A stretch of DNA of 64,000 nucleotides from Afipia birgiae 34632 (GTDB taxonomy: Bacteria; Pseudomonadota; Alphaproteobacteria; Rhizobiales; Xanthobacteraceae). Positions 55,657 to 63,633 of this stretch are shown piece by piece (the stretch's first letter is position 1; every line of letters starts with the position of its first letter). A program made the position numbers and the translations under genes. The notes beneath the pieces are model-generated. The model worked only from the letters and a program-made list of their open reading frames with translations. It was not told where the DNA came from and ran no database searches. The DNA is taken from positions 1 through 64,000 of the forward strand of contig NZ_HG326654.1 in NCBI RefSeq assembly GCF_000308295.2, given 5' to 3'.

Positions 55657-56015
55657 TGAATTGATGGCTCGTCACAAAATGGGAAAGACGCCAGGCTTCG
55701 TTCCGGCGTGAATCGCGACAAGCAAACGCAATTTCAGATGAATGCAGCTTACCCCGGACCCATCACGCCCCAACGCGCGAGAGTTGAGCATGAAACAACC
55801 AGATACTGAAGTCCCCGCCCTTCTCCAACAACCAGACAGCATTGACAGTGAAGCGACTCGCCTTGCCAGAGAGACGGTGCCGCTTAGAGAGATCGACTTT
55901 GAAGCAGACCGAAGACGCACCCCCGGCCGTACCCCACGCGCCCAAATCGCGCGCACCCAGAGCGGCGGGTTCCGCTTCGGATGAAGAATCACCTCCTCAC
56001 CCCGACCCAGCGGCA
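55657..56015. promoter_or_regulatory. Promoter side of the restriction operon
   Basis: About 360 bp upstream of hsdR. The operon promoter must lie here. A plus-strand frame of 64 codons (55790-55984) is considered separately. No boxes are claimed. Confidence 0.35.
55790..55984 (+). CDS. Possible small protein, 64 aa
   Basis: ATG 55790 opens MKQPDTEVPALLQQPDS with GAG upstream; the chain is polar and Arg-rich toward the end. Divergent from hsdR and close to the right end of the island. It may be chance. Confidence 0.3.
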   Translation: MKQPDTEVPALLQQPDSIDSEATRLARETVPLREIDFEADRRRTPGRTPRAQIARTQSGGFRFG

Positions 56016-56042
56016 CATTTACCCGTCCCCCAGCCCGTCCCC
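56016..56042. repeat. 27-bp direct repeat, right copy (candidate recombinase arm site)
   Basis: Identical and in the same orientation to 32307-32333. Lies 57 bp inside the right att repeat, as expected for an arm-type site. Confidence 0.7.
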
Positions 56043-56074
56043 TGAACGGTATCGTGTAATATTTGACTAAAAGA

Positions 56075-56110
56075 AAAACGCTCGCGAAAATCTAATTTCG
56101 CGAGCGTTTT
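56075..56110 (-). terminator. Rho-independent terminator of tRNA-Tyr
   Basis: Perfect 15-bp arms at 56075-56089 and 56096-56110 (core CGCTCGCGAAA) end in a T-run when read on the minus strand, 5 nt after the tRNA CCA. Half of it lies in the 75-bp att repeat and half in island-only DNA, so the island supplied a complementary half-stem. Confidence 0.85.
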
Positions 56111-56174
56111 CAATATGGTGGGGGAAGAAGGACTCGAACCTTCGAAGCCATACGGCGGCTGATTTACAGTCAGC
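56100..56174. repeat. Attachment-site repeat at the intact tRNA-Tyr, right boundary of the island
   Basis: The 75 bases match 32098-32172 exactly. The repeat starts at the terminator stem and ends at the 5' side of the anticodon stem, so crossover in the anticodon region would leave an intact tRNA here. Confidence 0.92.
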
Positions 56175-56201
56175 TCCCTTTGCCACTCGGGACACTCCCC
56201 C
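56116..56201 (-). tRNA. tRNA-Tyr (GTA)
   Basis: Read on the minus strand: acceptor GGGGGAG at 56201-56195, long variable arm of class II type, anticodon loop CTGTAAA with GTA, T-arm GGTTCGAGTCC and encoded CCA at 56118-56116. All stems pair. It was reconstituted by island integration in its 3' half. Confidence 0.95.
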
Positions 56202-56420
56202 GCTCGACGTCACCCGACACCCTCGCCCACCCGAACGGGGGTGGCTGAACGGCCATGGATGACGGTAAAAAGCGTGCCCGCTAACGGGCGCCCGGTCGGC
56301 GCGTTTATGGGCGAAGCGCCGGGGTAAAGTCAACCAAGGCGAGGACGAATATGACAGGTCGTTGCGATCCTGCCCAAAGCCGAAAATTGCCATTATTCCA
56401 GCCCCGTGGGACAAGGCCGC

Positions 56421-57302
56421 ATGAGCGATCGAGACCGGACATCACGTTTCAAGGGGCCGAAAACAGGCGGACGCGGCAGCGACCGTCACCGGGAGCGTCC
56501 GGAACGGCATCAGGGGAAACCTCCGGGCGGACGCCCTCACTGGCGCGACCGCGACGCCAAGGGTGGCAAGGGACACGTCAAGGGCGAAGGCCCGGTCATC
56601 CTCTATGGCTGGCACCCGGTCACCATGGCGCTGGCCAATCCCGACCGGCGCATCCGCAAGCTGTTCGTGACCGAAAACGTGGCCAAGCGGCTTGCCGATG
56701 AGAAAATCGACACCCGCGTCCCGGCGGAACTGGTGCACCCTGGCGACATCGACCGCCGGCTCGGGCCGGATGCCGTACATCAGGGCCTGCTCGCGGAAGC
56801 CGATCCCCTGCCCGGCCTGCATCTCGACGAACTGCCGCAGGATGGCATCGTGCTGGTGCTCGACCAGATCACCGACCCGCACAATGTCGGCGCGATCCTG
56901 CGCTCGGCGGCAGCGTTCGGCGTCAAGGCGATCGTCACCACCGGACGGCACAGCCCGGAAGCGACCGGCGTGCTGGCCAAATCCGCGTCCGGTGCGCTCG
57001 AGCTTGTGCCGATGGTCGAAGTTCCCAACCTGCATCGCGCGCTCGGCGAAATGAACGAAGCAGGTTTCCTGACGGTCGGCCTTGACAGCGAAGGCCAGGG
57101 CGATCTCAGCGTTGTGCCGTTGCACGCGCCGCTGGCCCTGGTGTTGGGTGCGGAAGGCAAGGGGCTGCGTCAGCTCACGCGCGAAACCTGCAGCGTCGTC
57201 GCGCGCATGGACATGCCCGGCGCGATCAAGAGCCTCAACGTATCGAACGCCGCGGCGCTCGCGCTCTACATTGGATCGACCCGCCTCGGCCTGATGGGCT
57301 GA
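56421..57302 (+). CDS. rlmB: 23S rRNA 2'-O-ribose methyltransferase, SpoU/TrmH family
   Basis: ATG 56421 gives 293 residues. A basic, Gly-rich N-terminal tail (about 1-55) precedes the substrate-binding domain (PVILYGWHPVTMALANPDRRI) and the SPOUT catalytic domain with LVLDQITDPHNVGAILRSAAAFG (about 145-167), LVLGAEGKGLRQLT (about 238-251) and MPGAIKSLNVSNAAALALY (about 265-283), the trefoil-knot motifs. RlmB methylates a guanosine of 23S rRNA. It is chromosomal backbone beside tRNA-Tyr. The choice between RlmB and another TrmH paralogue is by resemblance. Confidence 0.88.
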   Translation: MSDRDRTSRFKGPKTGGRGSDRHRERPERHQGKPPGGRPHWRDRDAKGGKGHVKGEGPVILYGWHPVTMALANPDRRIRKLFVTENVAKRLADEKIDTRVPAELVHPGDIDRRLGPDAVHQGLLAEADPLPGLHLDELPQDGIVLVLDQITDPHNVGAILRSAAAFGVKAIVTTGRHSPEATGVLAKSASGALELVPMVEVPNLHRALGEMNEAGFLTVGLDSEGQGDLSVVPLHAPLALVLGAEGKGLRQLTRETCSVVARMDMPGAIKSLNVSNAAALALYIGSTRLGLMG

Positions 57303-57308
57303 ATCAAA

Positions 57309-57337
57309 ACGCCCGCCTGCATGAAGCAAGCGGGCGT
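57309..57337 (-). terminator. Terminator between convergent genes
   Basis: Arms ACGCCCGC (57309-57316) and GCGGGCGT (57330-57337) flank an imperfectly paired loop; on the minus strand a TTTT run follows, as expected for the end of the gene at 57361-57756. It may also stop rlmB transcription. Confidence 0.65.
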
Positions 57338-57360
57338 CCGGATCTCAGGTTGTCCTGAAA

Positions 57361-57756
57361 TCAATACTTGTAGCGAAGCACGCGATGGCCGTGGTGATGA
57401 TGGTGCGCGTGCCCACGACGGTAATACGCATGGCGATAGCCATGGCGATAGGGCCGACCATAGTAGCGCGAACCGATGACGGCGCGTTCCTGATAGGTCG
57501 GTACCGGAGCGAAGTTGCCCGGACCGGTATAGGTCGGGCCCTGGTTGACCCAGTAATACTGCGGGCCAGCTGGATCCGGCAGGCGCTCGCGCACACCGCA
57601 ACCATATCCGCATCCGTAGTTGTAGCCGTAATTGTAGCCGTAATAGCCGTAGTTGCCGCACGGGTCGGTCAACGCACACGCCTGCGCGGGCGCCGCCGTT
57701 GCCATCGTCGCGGCAAACGCCACGCCCGCAATCAATCCTGCAATGATCCGACGCAT
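57361..57756 (-). CDS. Secreted Tyr/Gly- and His-rich small protein
   Basis: A 131-residue protein with a clear signal peptide (RRIIAGLIAGVAFAATMATAAPAQA, cleavage near residue 27). The mature part has a YGYYGYNYGYNYGCGYGC repeat, then PDPAGPQYYWVNQGPTYTGPG and an Arg/His-rich tail (YYRRGHAHHHHHGHRVLRYKY). The His-rich tail might bind metal. Such small exported proteins are common in Rhizobiales; function unknown. Ends before a terminator. Confidence 0.75.
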   Translation of the reverse strand: MRRIIAGLIAGVAFAATMATAAPAQACALTDPCGNYGYYGYNYGYNYGCGYGCGVRERLPDPAGPQYYWVNQGPTYTGPGNFAPVPTYQERAVIGSRYYGRPYRHGYRHAYYRRGHAHHHHHGHRVLRYKY

Positions 57757-57796
57757 AACTTTCTCCTGTTTGAACGCCTTTTGTTTTGGTTGTGGC

Positions 57797-58261
57797 CTAC
57801 TTTTTCAGATCTGGTCGAAAGCCGTTCGGCCGATAACTGTGTTGGTCCCGCGGCGCTTCGATAATCGTAGGATATTCGGGCACGTCGTATTGCTGCTGCG
57901 GCGCAGGCGGCGCGGATTGCGCGGACCACGAGCGGTGATAGCTCTCGGCCGGCTGCGGTAACGCGCGATTGGCAGCGGGCTGAATCTCGAGACGGCCGTA
58001 ACCCGGCGTGCGTCCGGCGCTTGGATAATAGTGGCCGACCTCCGGGCCGATGTAGCGGTCCCAGCCGCCATAGACCCGGGCTGCATTCCTGAAATGTTTT
58101 GCGAGGCCCCACTCGCCCTCGACAATGGCGTAGGATGCGTCGCGGCCGTTGATGATGACGGGTACACCCGCCCGGCCGGGAATCACAATCAGCGGACCGG
58201 TATCGGCGAGAGCCGTTGCCGCCGTTCCGATCAGTAACGCCAAAGCCAGTATCGCGCGCAT
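57797..58261 (-). CDS. Exported hypothetical protein, 154 aa
   Basis: ATG 58261 begins a signal peptide (MRAILALALLIGTAATALA, cleavage about residue 20), which is why the longer frame from 58369 is not used. The mature protein has GRAGVPVIINGRDASYAIVEG and a proline/glutamine-rich C-terminus. GAGTG lies upstream of the ATG. Likely periplasmic; family name unknown to me. Confidence 0.75.
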   Translation of the reverse strand: MRAILALALLIGTAATALADTGPLIVIPGRAGVPVIINGRDASYAIVEGEWGLAKHFRNAARVYGGWDRYIGPEVGHYYPSAGRTPGYGRLEIQPAANRALPQPAESYHRSWSAQSAPPAPQQQYDVPEYPTIIEAPRDQHSYRPNGFRPDLKK

Positions 58262-58444
58262 GGAGTGATGCCCTCGTTGAAGCTGCACCCTAAGCCAGCG
58301 AGCCGCACCAGGAGTTAAGGGGCCCGCCCAATCGTCAGGTAAGCCTAACGCGTAAGCATTCACGCCCATTCAATTGCGAGCGATTTCAATAAGATTCTGG
58401 AAAGTGGAAGGTTAACGGCCGGCTGCGGAATGGATCTGCGGGCA

Positions 58445-58492
58445 TGGTGCCGGTTGAGAGGATTGAACTCCCGACCTTCGGTTTACAAAACC
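58445..58492 (-). tRNA. 3' fragment of tRNA-Thr (TGT), attachment-site remnant
   Basis: On the minus strand the sequence runs from the anticodon stem GGTTTTGTAAACC through TCGGGAGTTCAATCC to GCACCA, matching the anticodon, T-arm, acceptor 3' strand and CCA of tRNA-Thr(TGT). The 5' half is missing. This is a non-functional fragment, as left by integration into a tRNA. Confidence 0.85.
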
Positions 58493-58647
58493 TATGGTTT
58501 GCATCTCGCGGGCGCACCGTTGAAAATTCAAGCCCGCTAATTTGTTGACAAACAAGAAGTTTTTGTGGGGCTACAGCGTTTTGGCTCTTGCGAGCGATGG
58601 TCTGCCGACTGCATGTTGTAGCCCCATGTAGCCCGGACCCCCTCACG

Positions 58648-60300
58648 ATGGCCAAACGATACGCGCTTGCGAAGGAATTGCTGATCGAGGTCCGCCAGAA
58701 GCGGGACGCCGGCATCGACTGCCAGTTCGCTATCGACAACCCGAGAGGCCTTAGCGTCCGCGTCCGCAACGGGGAGACGGCCTACTACATTCAAGCGCGG
58801 ACCAAAGTCAGAGGCAGCGCATCAACTATTGTGAAACGGCGGCTTGCCAACGTAGGCGACCTTTCCTTTTCGGAGGTAAAAAGCGTCAGCGCGGAGGCCA
58901 TCGTCGCGATCAAGAGGGGACGTAACGTCGATGCTGTGCTGGGTGCGAGACTGACCGGTAAGAACGGTAAAGCAGTGGCCGTCGCCGTCGATCAGGCCGA
59001 CGCCGCTGACAGGCAACTTTGGACGTTCGCAGAATTGATTACCGCTTATACTCAGCGAACGAAAAAGAAGGCTAAGAATTCAGATCAATCCGACGACGAG
59101 CGCGTGCTGCGGCAAAGCTCGATCACCGAAATCGAAGGCCGGTTACGCGATCGTCCAGAAAACGCAACGCTCAACCGGCGTTTTGTTAAGGAACTTCGCC
59201 TTGAAGACCTCGAAGAGGTCCGGGACCGCATCGACGAAAGCGGCGCTGGTCCGTCGTCCGGAGCAAAATACGCTGATCTCGCCAAGCGCGTGCTGCGCTG
59301 GGGGCTCAATCATCGACGACGCTTCACGGGTCTGGAGCCGGGCAATCCGTGGTGGGAAGCCCTTTCGCACGAATACGAAATGGGCGACCGCAGCAACCGG
59401 TATCTGACGCCGCCGCAGATCGGAATGCTCATCGCGTTGCTGGAAGCCGTCCGGGGGTTAGGCGGCAATACCAACCTTGCCGTCCTGGGCGCGCTGCAGG
59501 CGGCTTGGATGATCCCGCAACGCTCGGCGGCACTCGTCAACATGCGCTCGCTGGCGTCGGCTCGTTGGGTGAACGATCCCGCTCCGGAGCGCGCCGGCTG
59601 GCGCGTCTACACATGGCTCGCGCGGGACGTGAAAAACAAGCGGGACATCAAGCTCAGCGTCCCTCCGATCGGGATTGAAATCCTTGAGCGCGTCGCCCGT
59701 TATTCGGCGGAGACGCTGGAATCCGTTTCCGAGTGGGCGTTTCCACAGGATCGCAACAAGTACCACATCCGAGCGCATGCGGACGGCACCGGGGCCGGCG
59801 CTGTTCCCCCACATTTGGACAAGCCTATCACTCCGTCCGCGCTGAATCAGGCGCTCAATGCCTTGGCCGGACGCAAGCCGGGCTGGCCGGACCTGCTATC
59901 AATTGTGGGACTTCCGAACCGAATTGGGCCGCACGATCTCCGACGGGCGCTGACAACATTTTTTGAGAACTTTGGCGAAGGTGCCTACGCATCAGCACTG
60001 CTGGACCACCGAGTCAGTGGCGTCGATAAAATGTCGCGCGAAGTTGCCGCTGTTACTCAAGGGGTTTACAGCGGCGCCGACAGGGTTGCTTTCAAGGCCG
60101 AGGGATTGTTGACGTGGTTGGCAGCCGTCCTTCCCGCTTATGAAGCTGCGAAAAGCGATCCTCGCCTAGCCGACGCCGTCGAAGCAAGGAAGCGGTCATT
60201 GGCGGATGCTGCGGCAGCACGGGCGAGTGGAAAGCGATCCTTCGACAACACCCGCGACATTCCAGACGCTCGCTGCAAAGTAGATGGGCTCGCTTCCTAA
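58648..60300 (+). CDS. Tyrosine recombinase (second integrase)
   Basis: ATG 58648 (MAKRYALAKELLIEV) gives 550 residues; the frame start at 58588 is less likely. The N-terminal part has DNPRGLSVRVRNGETAYYIQ, a DUF4102-like arm-binding region. Catalytic signatures: Arg in QAAWMIPQRSAALVNMRSL (about 290), HDLRRALTTFF (about 429-439), and LDHRVSGV ... VTQGVYSG with the Tyr (about 475). Longer than the first integrase and clearly a different lineage. Expected to recombine at tRNA-Thr. Confidence 0.9.
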   Translation: MAKRYALAKELLIEVRQKRDAGIDCQFAIDNPRGLSVRVRNGETAYYIQARTKVRGSASTIVKRRLANVGDLSFSEVKSVSAEAIVAIKRGRNVDAVLGARLTGKNGKAVAVAVDQADAADRQLWTFAELITAYTQRTKKKAKNSDQSDDERVLRQSSITEIEGRLRDRPENATLNRRFVKELRLEDLEEVRDRIDESGAGPSSGAKYADLAKRVLRWGLNHRRRFTGLEPGNPWWEALSHEYEMGDRSNRYLTPPQIGMLIALLEAVRGLGGNTNLAVLGALQAAWMIPQRSAALVNMRSLASARWVNDPAPERAGWRVYTWLARDVKNKRDIKLSVPPIGIEILERVARYSAETLESVSEWAFPQDRNKYHIRAHADGTGAGAVPPHLDKPITPSALNQALNALAGRKPGWPDLLSIVGLPNRIGPHDLRRALTTFFENFGEGAYASALLDHRVSGVDKMSREVAAVTQGVYSGADRVAFKAEGLLTWLAAVLPAYEAAKSDPRLADAVEARKRSLADAAAARASGKRSFDNTRDIPDARCKVDGLAS

Positions 60301-60440
60301 CTCTCCAGGTTAGCGGTTAGGCACTCCAGTTCGATGATGCCCTATCCGGAGAGGTGCAACACCCGCTGGTCGAAAAGCCGTACGGCCGTGGGCATTTGCT
60401 TTCGGACATACGTCGTGTTTAATTCCACCAACTCTATAGT

Positions 60441-61037
60441 GTGAATCCAATGAAAATGTTTTTTCGGGTCTTCATCATCCTAATGCTAACGGGTGTTTGC
60501 CCTGCTACGGCTTCCGCTGCATCTGTCGAAGAAGCGAAGGCAGCAATCAGTCGCAAGGACTACCCGCTTGCGATGCGGTTGTGGCGAGAACTTGCGGATC
60601 AGGGGGACCCGCTCGCGCTATTTGCAGTTGGTATGCTTTATCAAGACGGTCAGGGCGTTGCGAAGGATGAGGCGGAAGCTGTTAGGTGGTTCTTGCGTGC
60701 CGCGCAAAAGGGAAACGAAGGCGCACAGGAAGTGCTCTACGAAGCTTACATGCAAGGAAGGGGTGTTCCGGTAGACTATGCAGAGGCGGAAAAATGGATG
60801 AGACCGCTTGCGGAAAAGGGATACGGCATGCCGCAATTCTTTTTGGCCGGATTATATTTGAGGAAACAAAACCTGATCGAAAGCTACAAGTGGCTCACGT
60901 TGGCAAAACGACAAACCTTGACGTCCGACTTGGCATCTAAGGGGCTGGAAAATCTTCGAGCGAAAATGAGCAGGTCCGACGTGGCTGAAGCCGAGCGGTT
61001 GGCGAGCGAATGGCGGCCACAGCCGAAACAGCGTTAG
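60441..61037 (+). CDS. Exported Sel1-repeat protein
   Basis: A 198-residue protein with a signal peptide (MFFRVFIILMLTGVCPATASA, after a short lead) and about three Sel1-like repeats: PLALFAVGMLYQDGQGVAKDEAEAVRWFLRAA, AQEVLYEAYMQGRGVPVDYAEAEKWMRPLAEKG and MPQFFLAGLYLRKQ. Sel1 repeats mediate protein-protein contacts. Periplasmic location inferred. Its cargo role is unknown. Confidence 0.85.
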   Translation: MNPMKMFFRVFIILMLTGVCPATASAASVEEAKAAISRKDYPLAMRLWRELADQGDPLALFAVGMLYQDGQGVAKDEAEAVRWFLRAAQKGNEGAQEVLYEAYMQGRGVPVDYAEAEKWMRPLAEKGYGMPQFFLAGLYLRKQNLIESYKWLTLAKRQTLTSDLASKGLENLRAKMSRSDVAEAERLASEWRPQPKQR

Positions 61038-61059
61038 GATGGCTTCAAGGAGCTTATGA

Positions 61060-61227
61060 ATGACGGACATCGGCAACGAGCGACAAGCAGCTATCGCGAC
61101 GATGGTTGCTTTGCGGGAGGCCCGTGATGCGACGAAGGCCGGATCAAAGGAGTATCGCTCGTTGGACGAGGAATACAGGAAAGCCGAGGTAGCATTCAAC
61201 AATCTCGGCAAGTCGTCGGTCGGGTAG
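61060..61227 (+). CDS. Small charged protein, 55 aa
   Basis: ATG 61060 has AAGGAG 7 nt upstream, an ideal site. The protein (MTDIGNERQAAIATMVAL ... EYRSLDEEYRKAEVAFNNL) is helical and charged. It follows the Sel1 gene by 22 nt and may be co-transcribed. Function unknown. Confidence 0.6.
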   Translation: MTDIGNERQAAIATMVALREARDATKAGSKEYRSLDEEYRKAEVAFNNLGKSSVG

Positions 61228-61662
61228 CCGGCTTCCGCCGCAGCGAGGCCCGGACGCCGCTGTGGCAACTCGATGGCCGGTGAGCTCCCTCCGCAGGGCG
61301 GCGGGTTCTCCTATTCGCCGCCGGTCTTCGGAAGCGGACCTGGATCCGGACGCGCCCGTTCGGTGCCAACAGCGGCTCCCCGGATTCGACGAATTCTGCG
61401 CCGCCTCCAGCGCCGGCCGCCTCCTAGCGAAAGTGACTTTTGGTCAGGTCAAACCATTCAGCCGCCGCTCTCGGCCGTCCAGCCAGCGAGGCTCCGATAC
61501 TGCCACAGGGGCACGTCGCGACGCCGAACCTTCGCACAGCTATTGGCGAACTGGACTTGGGTGCGGAGATTATGGAAGCTATTCACAAGTTTAGCGACAA
61601 GCGATGCGCCGATCATCTGTCGGTCACGGGCAAGAATAGATAGATCAAGTGCGAAGGCAGAA
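61228..61662. other. Gene-free stretch carrying degenerate repeat copy A
   Basis: About 435 bp without a credible gene; long frames here have the composition of noise. Bases about 61359-61510 resemble 62534-62667 (see findings). Confidence 0.5.
61359..61510. repeat. Degenerate repeat, copy A
   Basis: Shares GCGGCTCCC, GAATTCTGC, TGGTCAGGTCAA, CGGCCGTCCAG, GCGAGGCTCCG and GCCACAGG, in that order, with copy B at 62534-62667. Spacing differs by small gaps. Confidence 0.6.
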
Positions 61663-62100
61663 ATGAAGATGGTTGAACAAAATGGGCCAGAACAGATTCA
61701 AGCCATTATCAACTACAACCGAGGCTTTCAAGAGGGCCTGAAATGGCAGGTGGCAGAAGCCATTTCGGAGGATGACGAACTGTTCGCCGCCACGGTGATG
61801 AATTCACTCTATTCGCCTAGCGAGATTATTGCCGGTGCTGAGGCGGGTCAGTCTTTAGACATGGACCTTGATGAAGCTATAGCTTGCTTCGTGTTTGCGA
61901 GCGCCTCCGCTGCCGCTTACGCTAAACGCAAATCTTTCTGGGGCAAAATGATGTCAAAGAGAGAGCCCAAGCCGGGCACAACTGAACACTACCATCTTCT
62001 CGTGGTGAACAGCGTTTTTGCATTAATTGAACAGATGGGGCCTGAGCGGACTAGGCATTTTGGAAATAAATACGCCGAGTCACTCGCTGCCATGAGTTAG
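61663..62100 (+). CDS. Hypothetical protein, 145 aa
   Basis: ATG 61663 with AAGG upstream is preferred; the frame is open from 61273 but the extension is repeat-derived. The protein is helical and acidic (INYNRGFQEGLKWQVAEAISEDDELFAATVMNSL; DLDEAIACFVFASASAAAYAKRKSFWGKMM). Function unknown. Confidence 0.65.
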   Translation: MKMVEQNGPEQIQAIINYNRGFQEGLKWQVAEAISEDDELFAATVMNSLYSPSEIIAGAEAGQSLDMDLDEAIACFVFASASAAAYAKRKSFWGKMMSKREPKPGTTEHYHLLVVNSVFALIEQMGPERTRHFGNKYAESLAAMS

Positions 62101-62110
62101 TTGTCGGCAG

Positions 62111-62500
62111 TCAGTCCGACATTATCATCGCGTGGTTACCGGCATTTGTACCGAAACGCAGTTCAAATTCGTCGCACTTGGGACAGCGATAGTGACCGTT
62201 GGTCAGCGTCAGGGCATTCCGACCCATACCCCAATTCTCATTCACATCGCCGTCGCCTTTCCACCACTGAGGGTCGATGGGTGGAATAACGTCACCGCTG
62301 TCGCATTCTTGGCAGGTTAGCGGCGACTGCTTGAAGTTGGCGGTCGTGACTGCCGCGCACATTTTGCAGGTCACTGGCCAAGCTGCGTATGTGGTGTGGT
62401 TCGCCCTGTTCCCTCCGAGCATCAGGAATATGTCGTACCCGCAGGCAAAGCAGTGTGCATCGGTCGAAAATCCCACCGTGTTCTCTCCTTTGAATTGCAT
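62111..62500 (-). CDS. Zinc-ribbon protein with four CxxC motifs
   Basis: ATG 62500 (MQFKGENTVGFST) gives 129 residues. Four CxxC pairs are visible: CFAC, CKMC, CQEC and CPKC, enough for two zinc sites. The middle has PPIDPQWWKGDGDVNENWGMG. Convergent with the 145-residue protein. Probably a small metal-binding protein; partner unknown. Confidence 0.7.
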   Translation of the reverse strand: MQFKGENTVGFSTDAHCFACGYDIFLMLGGNRANHTTYAAWPVTCKMCAAVTTANFKQSPLTCQECDSGDVIPPIDPQWWKGDGDVNENWGMGRNALTLTNGHYRCPKCDEFELRFGTNAGNHAMIMSD

Positions 62501-62530
62501 CGTGCTATCATGGGCGCCTACCGGGGCCAA

Positions 62531-62934
62531 GCTTCGGCCGTGCCGCGGCTCCCAGTTGCGATGAATTCTGCCGCTGACGCCCCGTGGTGCGAAGTCTGCC
62601 TGTGGTCAGGTCAAGACTGTCAGTTGCCGTCCGCGGCCGTCCAGCGAGGCTCCGGCGCCGCCACAGGCCATGTCCAACCCGATGCGGCGCTCCACCGGCA
62701 GGCGGTTCACCCATTGGCCGCCGCTCACCGTCGAGGTCCTGAACCGGACGGGGGACCCTCGGCGCGCAGCGGTTGCGCGGCCTCGACCGACTCTTCGCTT
62801 GTCGGCGCAGAGCCTCGCCAGTGAGCCAAGCGGGCCTAAGGCGGTGGATCGGCCATCTGCTGCCTTGCCGGCGTCCTCCGGCCGCCTCTGCCGACGTCAG
62901 GCATCGACATTGCCGGTCCCGGCGGAGCGACCGT
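62531..62934. other. Gene-free stretch carrying degenerate repeat copy B
   Basis: About 400 bp. A plus-strand frame starting at 62670 has 30-odd plausible residues (RRFTHWPPLTVEVLNRTG) then degenerates; it is not called as a gene. The repeat copy B occupies 62534-62667. Confidence 0.45.
62534..62667. repeat. Degenerate repeat, copy B
   Basis: Second copy of the repeat described at 61359-61510, same orientation, with the same ordered short blocks. Confidence 0.6.
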
Positions 62935-63633
62935 TCATGGAGCCTTCGGCCGGGGCAGGAGCGGGATCCCCCACAGATCGAACGTCGGGACCAAATCCCA
63001 ATCGTCGGGTGCGTCCCGAAGGTCCGACTCGCTGCGGCCATTCTGGACACTTGCGGCGAGCCGCAGAAGGGCGGCCATGCCCCACCGCGCCAGCAGGGGA
63101 TTTTTTTCGATCAGCGACCGCGCAGCGCGCGCGGTGGTGACCCGGTGTCCGCGCTGGTCGCGGCGCGTGCTCAGGTCGGACTCATGGCGGGCGTTGGCCA
63201 CCTGAAATTTTTTCTCCTCGATCTTGAGGGCGTATCCGGACGCGGCCCGGTCGCCACGCGCCTTCTGGACCCGCCCCTGCAACACCCCCAACCGTCCCTC
63301 CAGCGCCTGTCTCTCCGGATCATGAGACGGCCTGAAGAACCAGCGCCAACCTGATCGCGGCTCGCCGTCCGTGAACTTCCGAAGCACTTCGTCGGCCTGT
63401 GCCTCTAGCGCGCGCAGCACCGCAGCGTCTTCCTCGACCTTTCGCCGGGCGGCATGCAACGATGCCGGCTCCGGAAGCGACGCCGTGCGGCTTGCGGCCG
63501 ACGTCTCGGTTTCAATCACGTCGTTGAGGTCGGACAGCGTTCGCTCCAGCGGCGGCAAGGCCGCTCGCCGAGCCACCGCCAAGAGATCAAGCAGGGCACC
63601 GTGATGCCGGACGCAACCCGATGCGAGGGTCAA
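62935..63633 (-). CDS. Hypothetical protein with coiled coil, 232 aa
   Basis: TTG 63633 overlaps the TGA of the upstream small gene (TTGA) and gives 232 residues; the frame continues upstream but that part is out of frame with the better 86-residue gene. The chain has coiled-coil-like sequence (ASLHAARRKVEEDAAVLRALEAQADEVLRKF; ALEGRLGVLQGRVQKARGD) and a hydrophobic C-terminal region (NPLLARWGMAALLRLAASV; DLWGIPLLPRPKAP). No family recognised. Confidence 0.55.
   Translation of the reverse strand: MTLASGCVRHHGALLDLLAVARRAALPPLERTLSDLNDVIETETSAASRTASLPEPASLHAARRKVEEDAAVLRALEAQADEVLRKFTDGEPRSGWRWFFRPSHDPERQALEGRLGVLQGRVQKARGDRAASGYALKIEEKKFQVANARHESDLSTRRDQRGHRVTTARAARSLIEKNPLLARWGMAALLRLAASVQNGRSESDLRDAPDDWDLVPTFDLWGIPLLPRPKAP

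Larger units (their letters stand above)
32098..56174. mobile_element. Genomic island integrated at tRNA-Tyr (about 24 kb)
   Basis: The island is bounded by 75-bp direct repeats of the tRNA-Tyr 3' part and carries a tyrosine recombinase beside the left repeat, AlpA/excisionase-like proteins, a primase-polymerase/helicase, a PLD-type nuclease and a long restriction-type operon. A 27-bp repeat lies inside each end. No conjugation, capsid or tail genes are visible, so it resembles a satellite or integrative element that would need help to move. The cargo is mainly anti-phage in character. Confidence 0.9.

Noticed and set aside
56442-57329. 295-residue frame antisense to rlmB
   Set aside because: rlmB has all SPOUT motifs; no ribosome-binding site or domain in the antisense frame.
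61273-61662. N-terminal extension of the 145-residue protein
   Set aside because: Encoded by the degenerate repeat region; composition changes sharply at the ATG 61663, which has a ribosome-binding site.
62508-63050. 180-residue Arg-rich minus-strand frame
   Set aside because: It crosses the repeat and the end of a better gene, has extreme composition and no ribosome-binding site.
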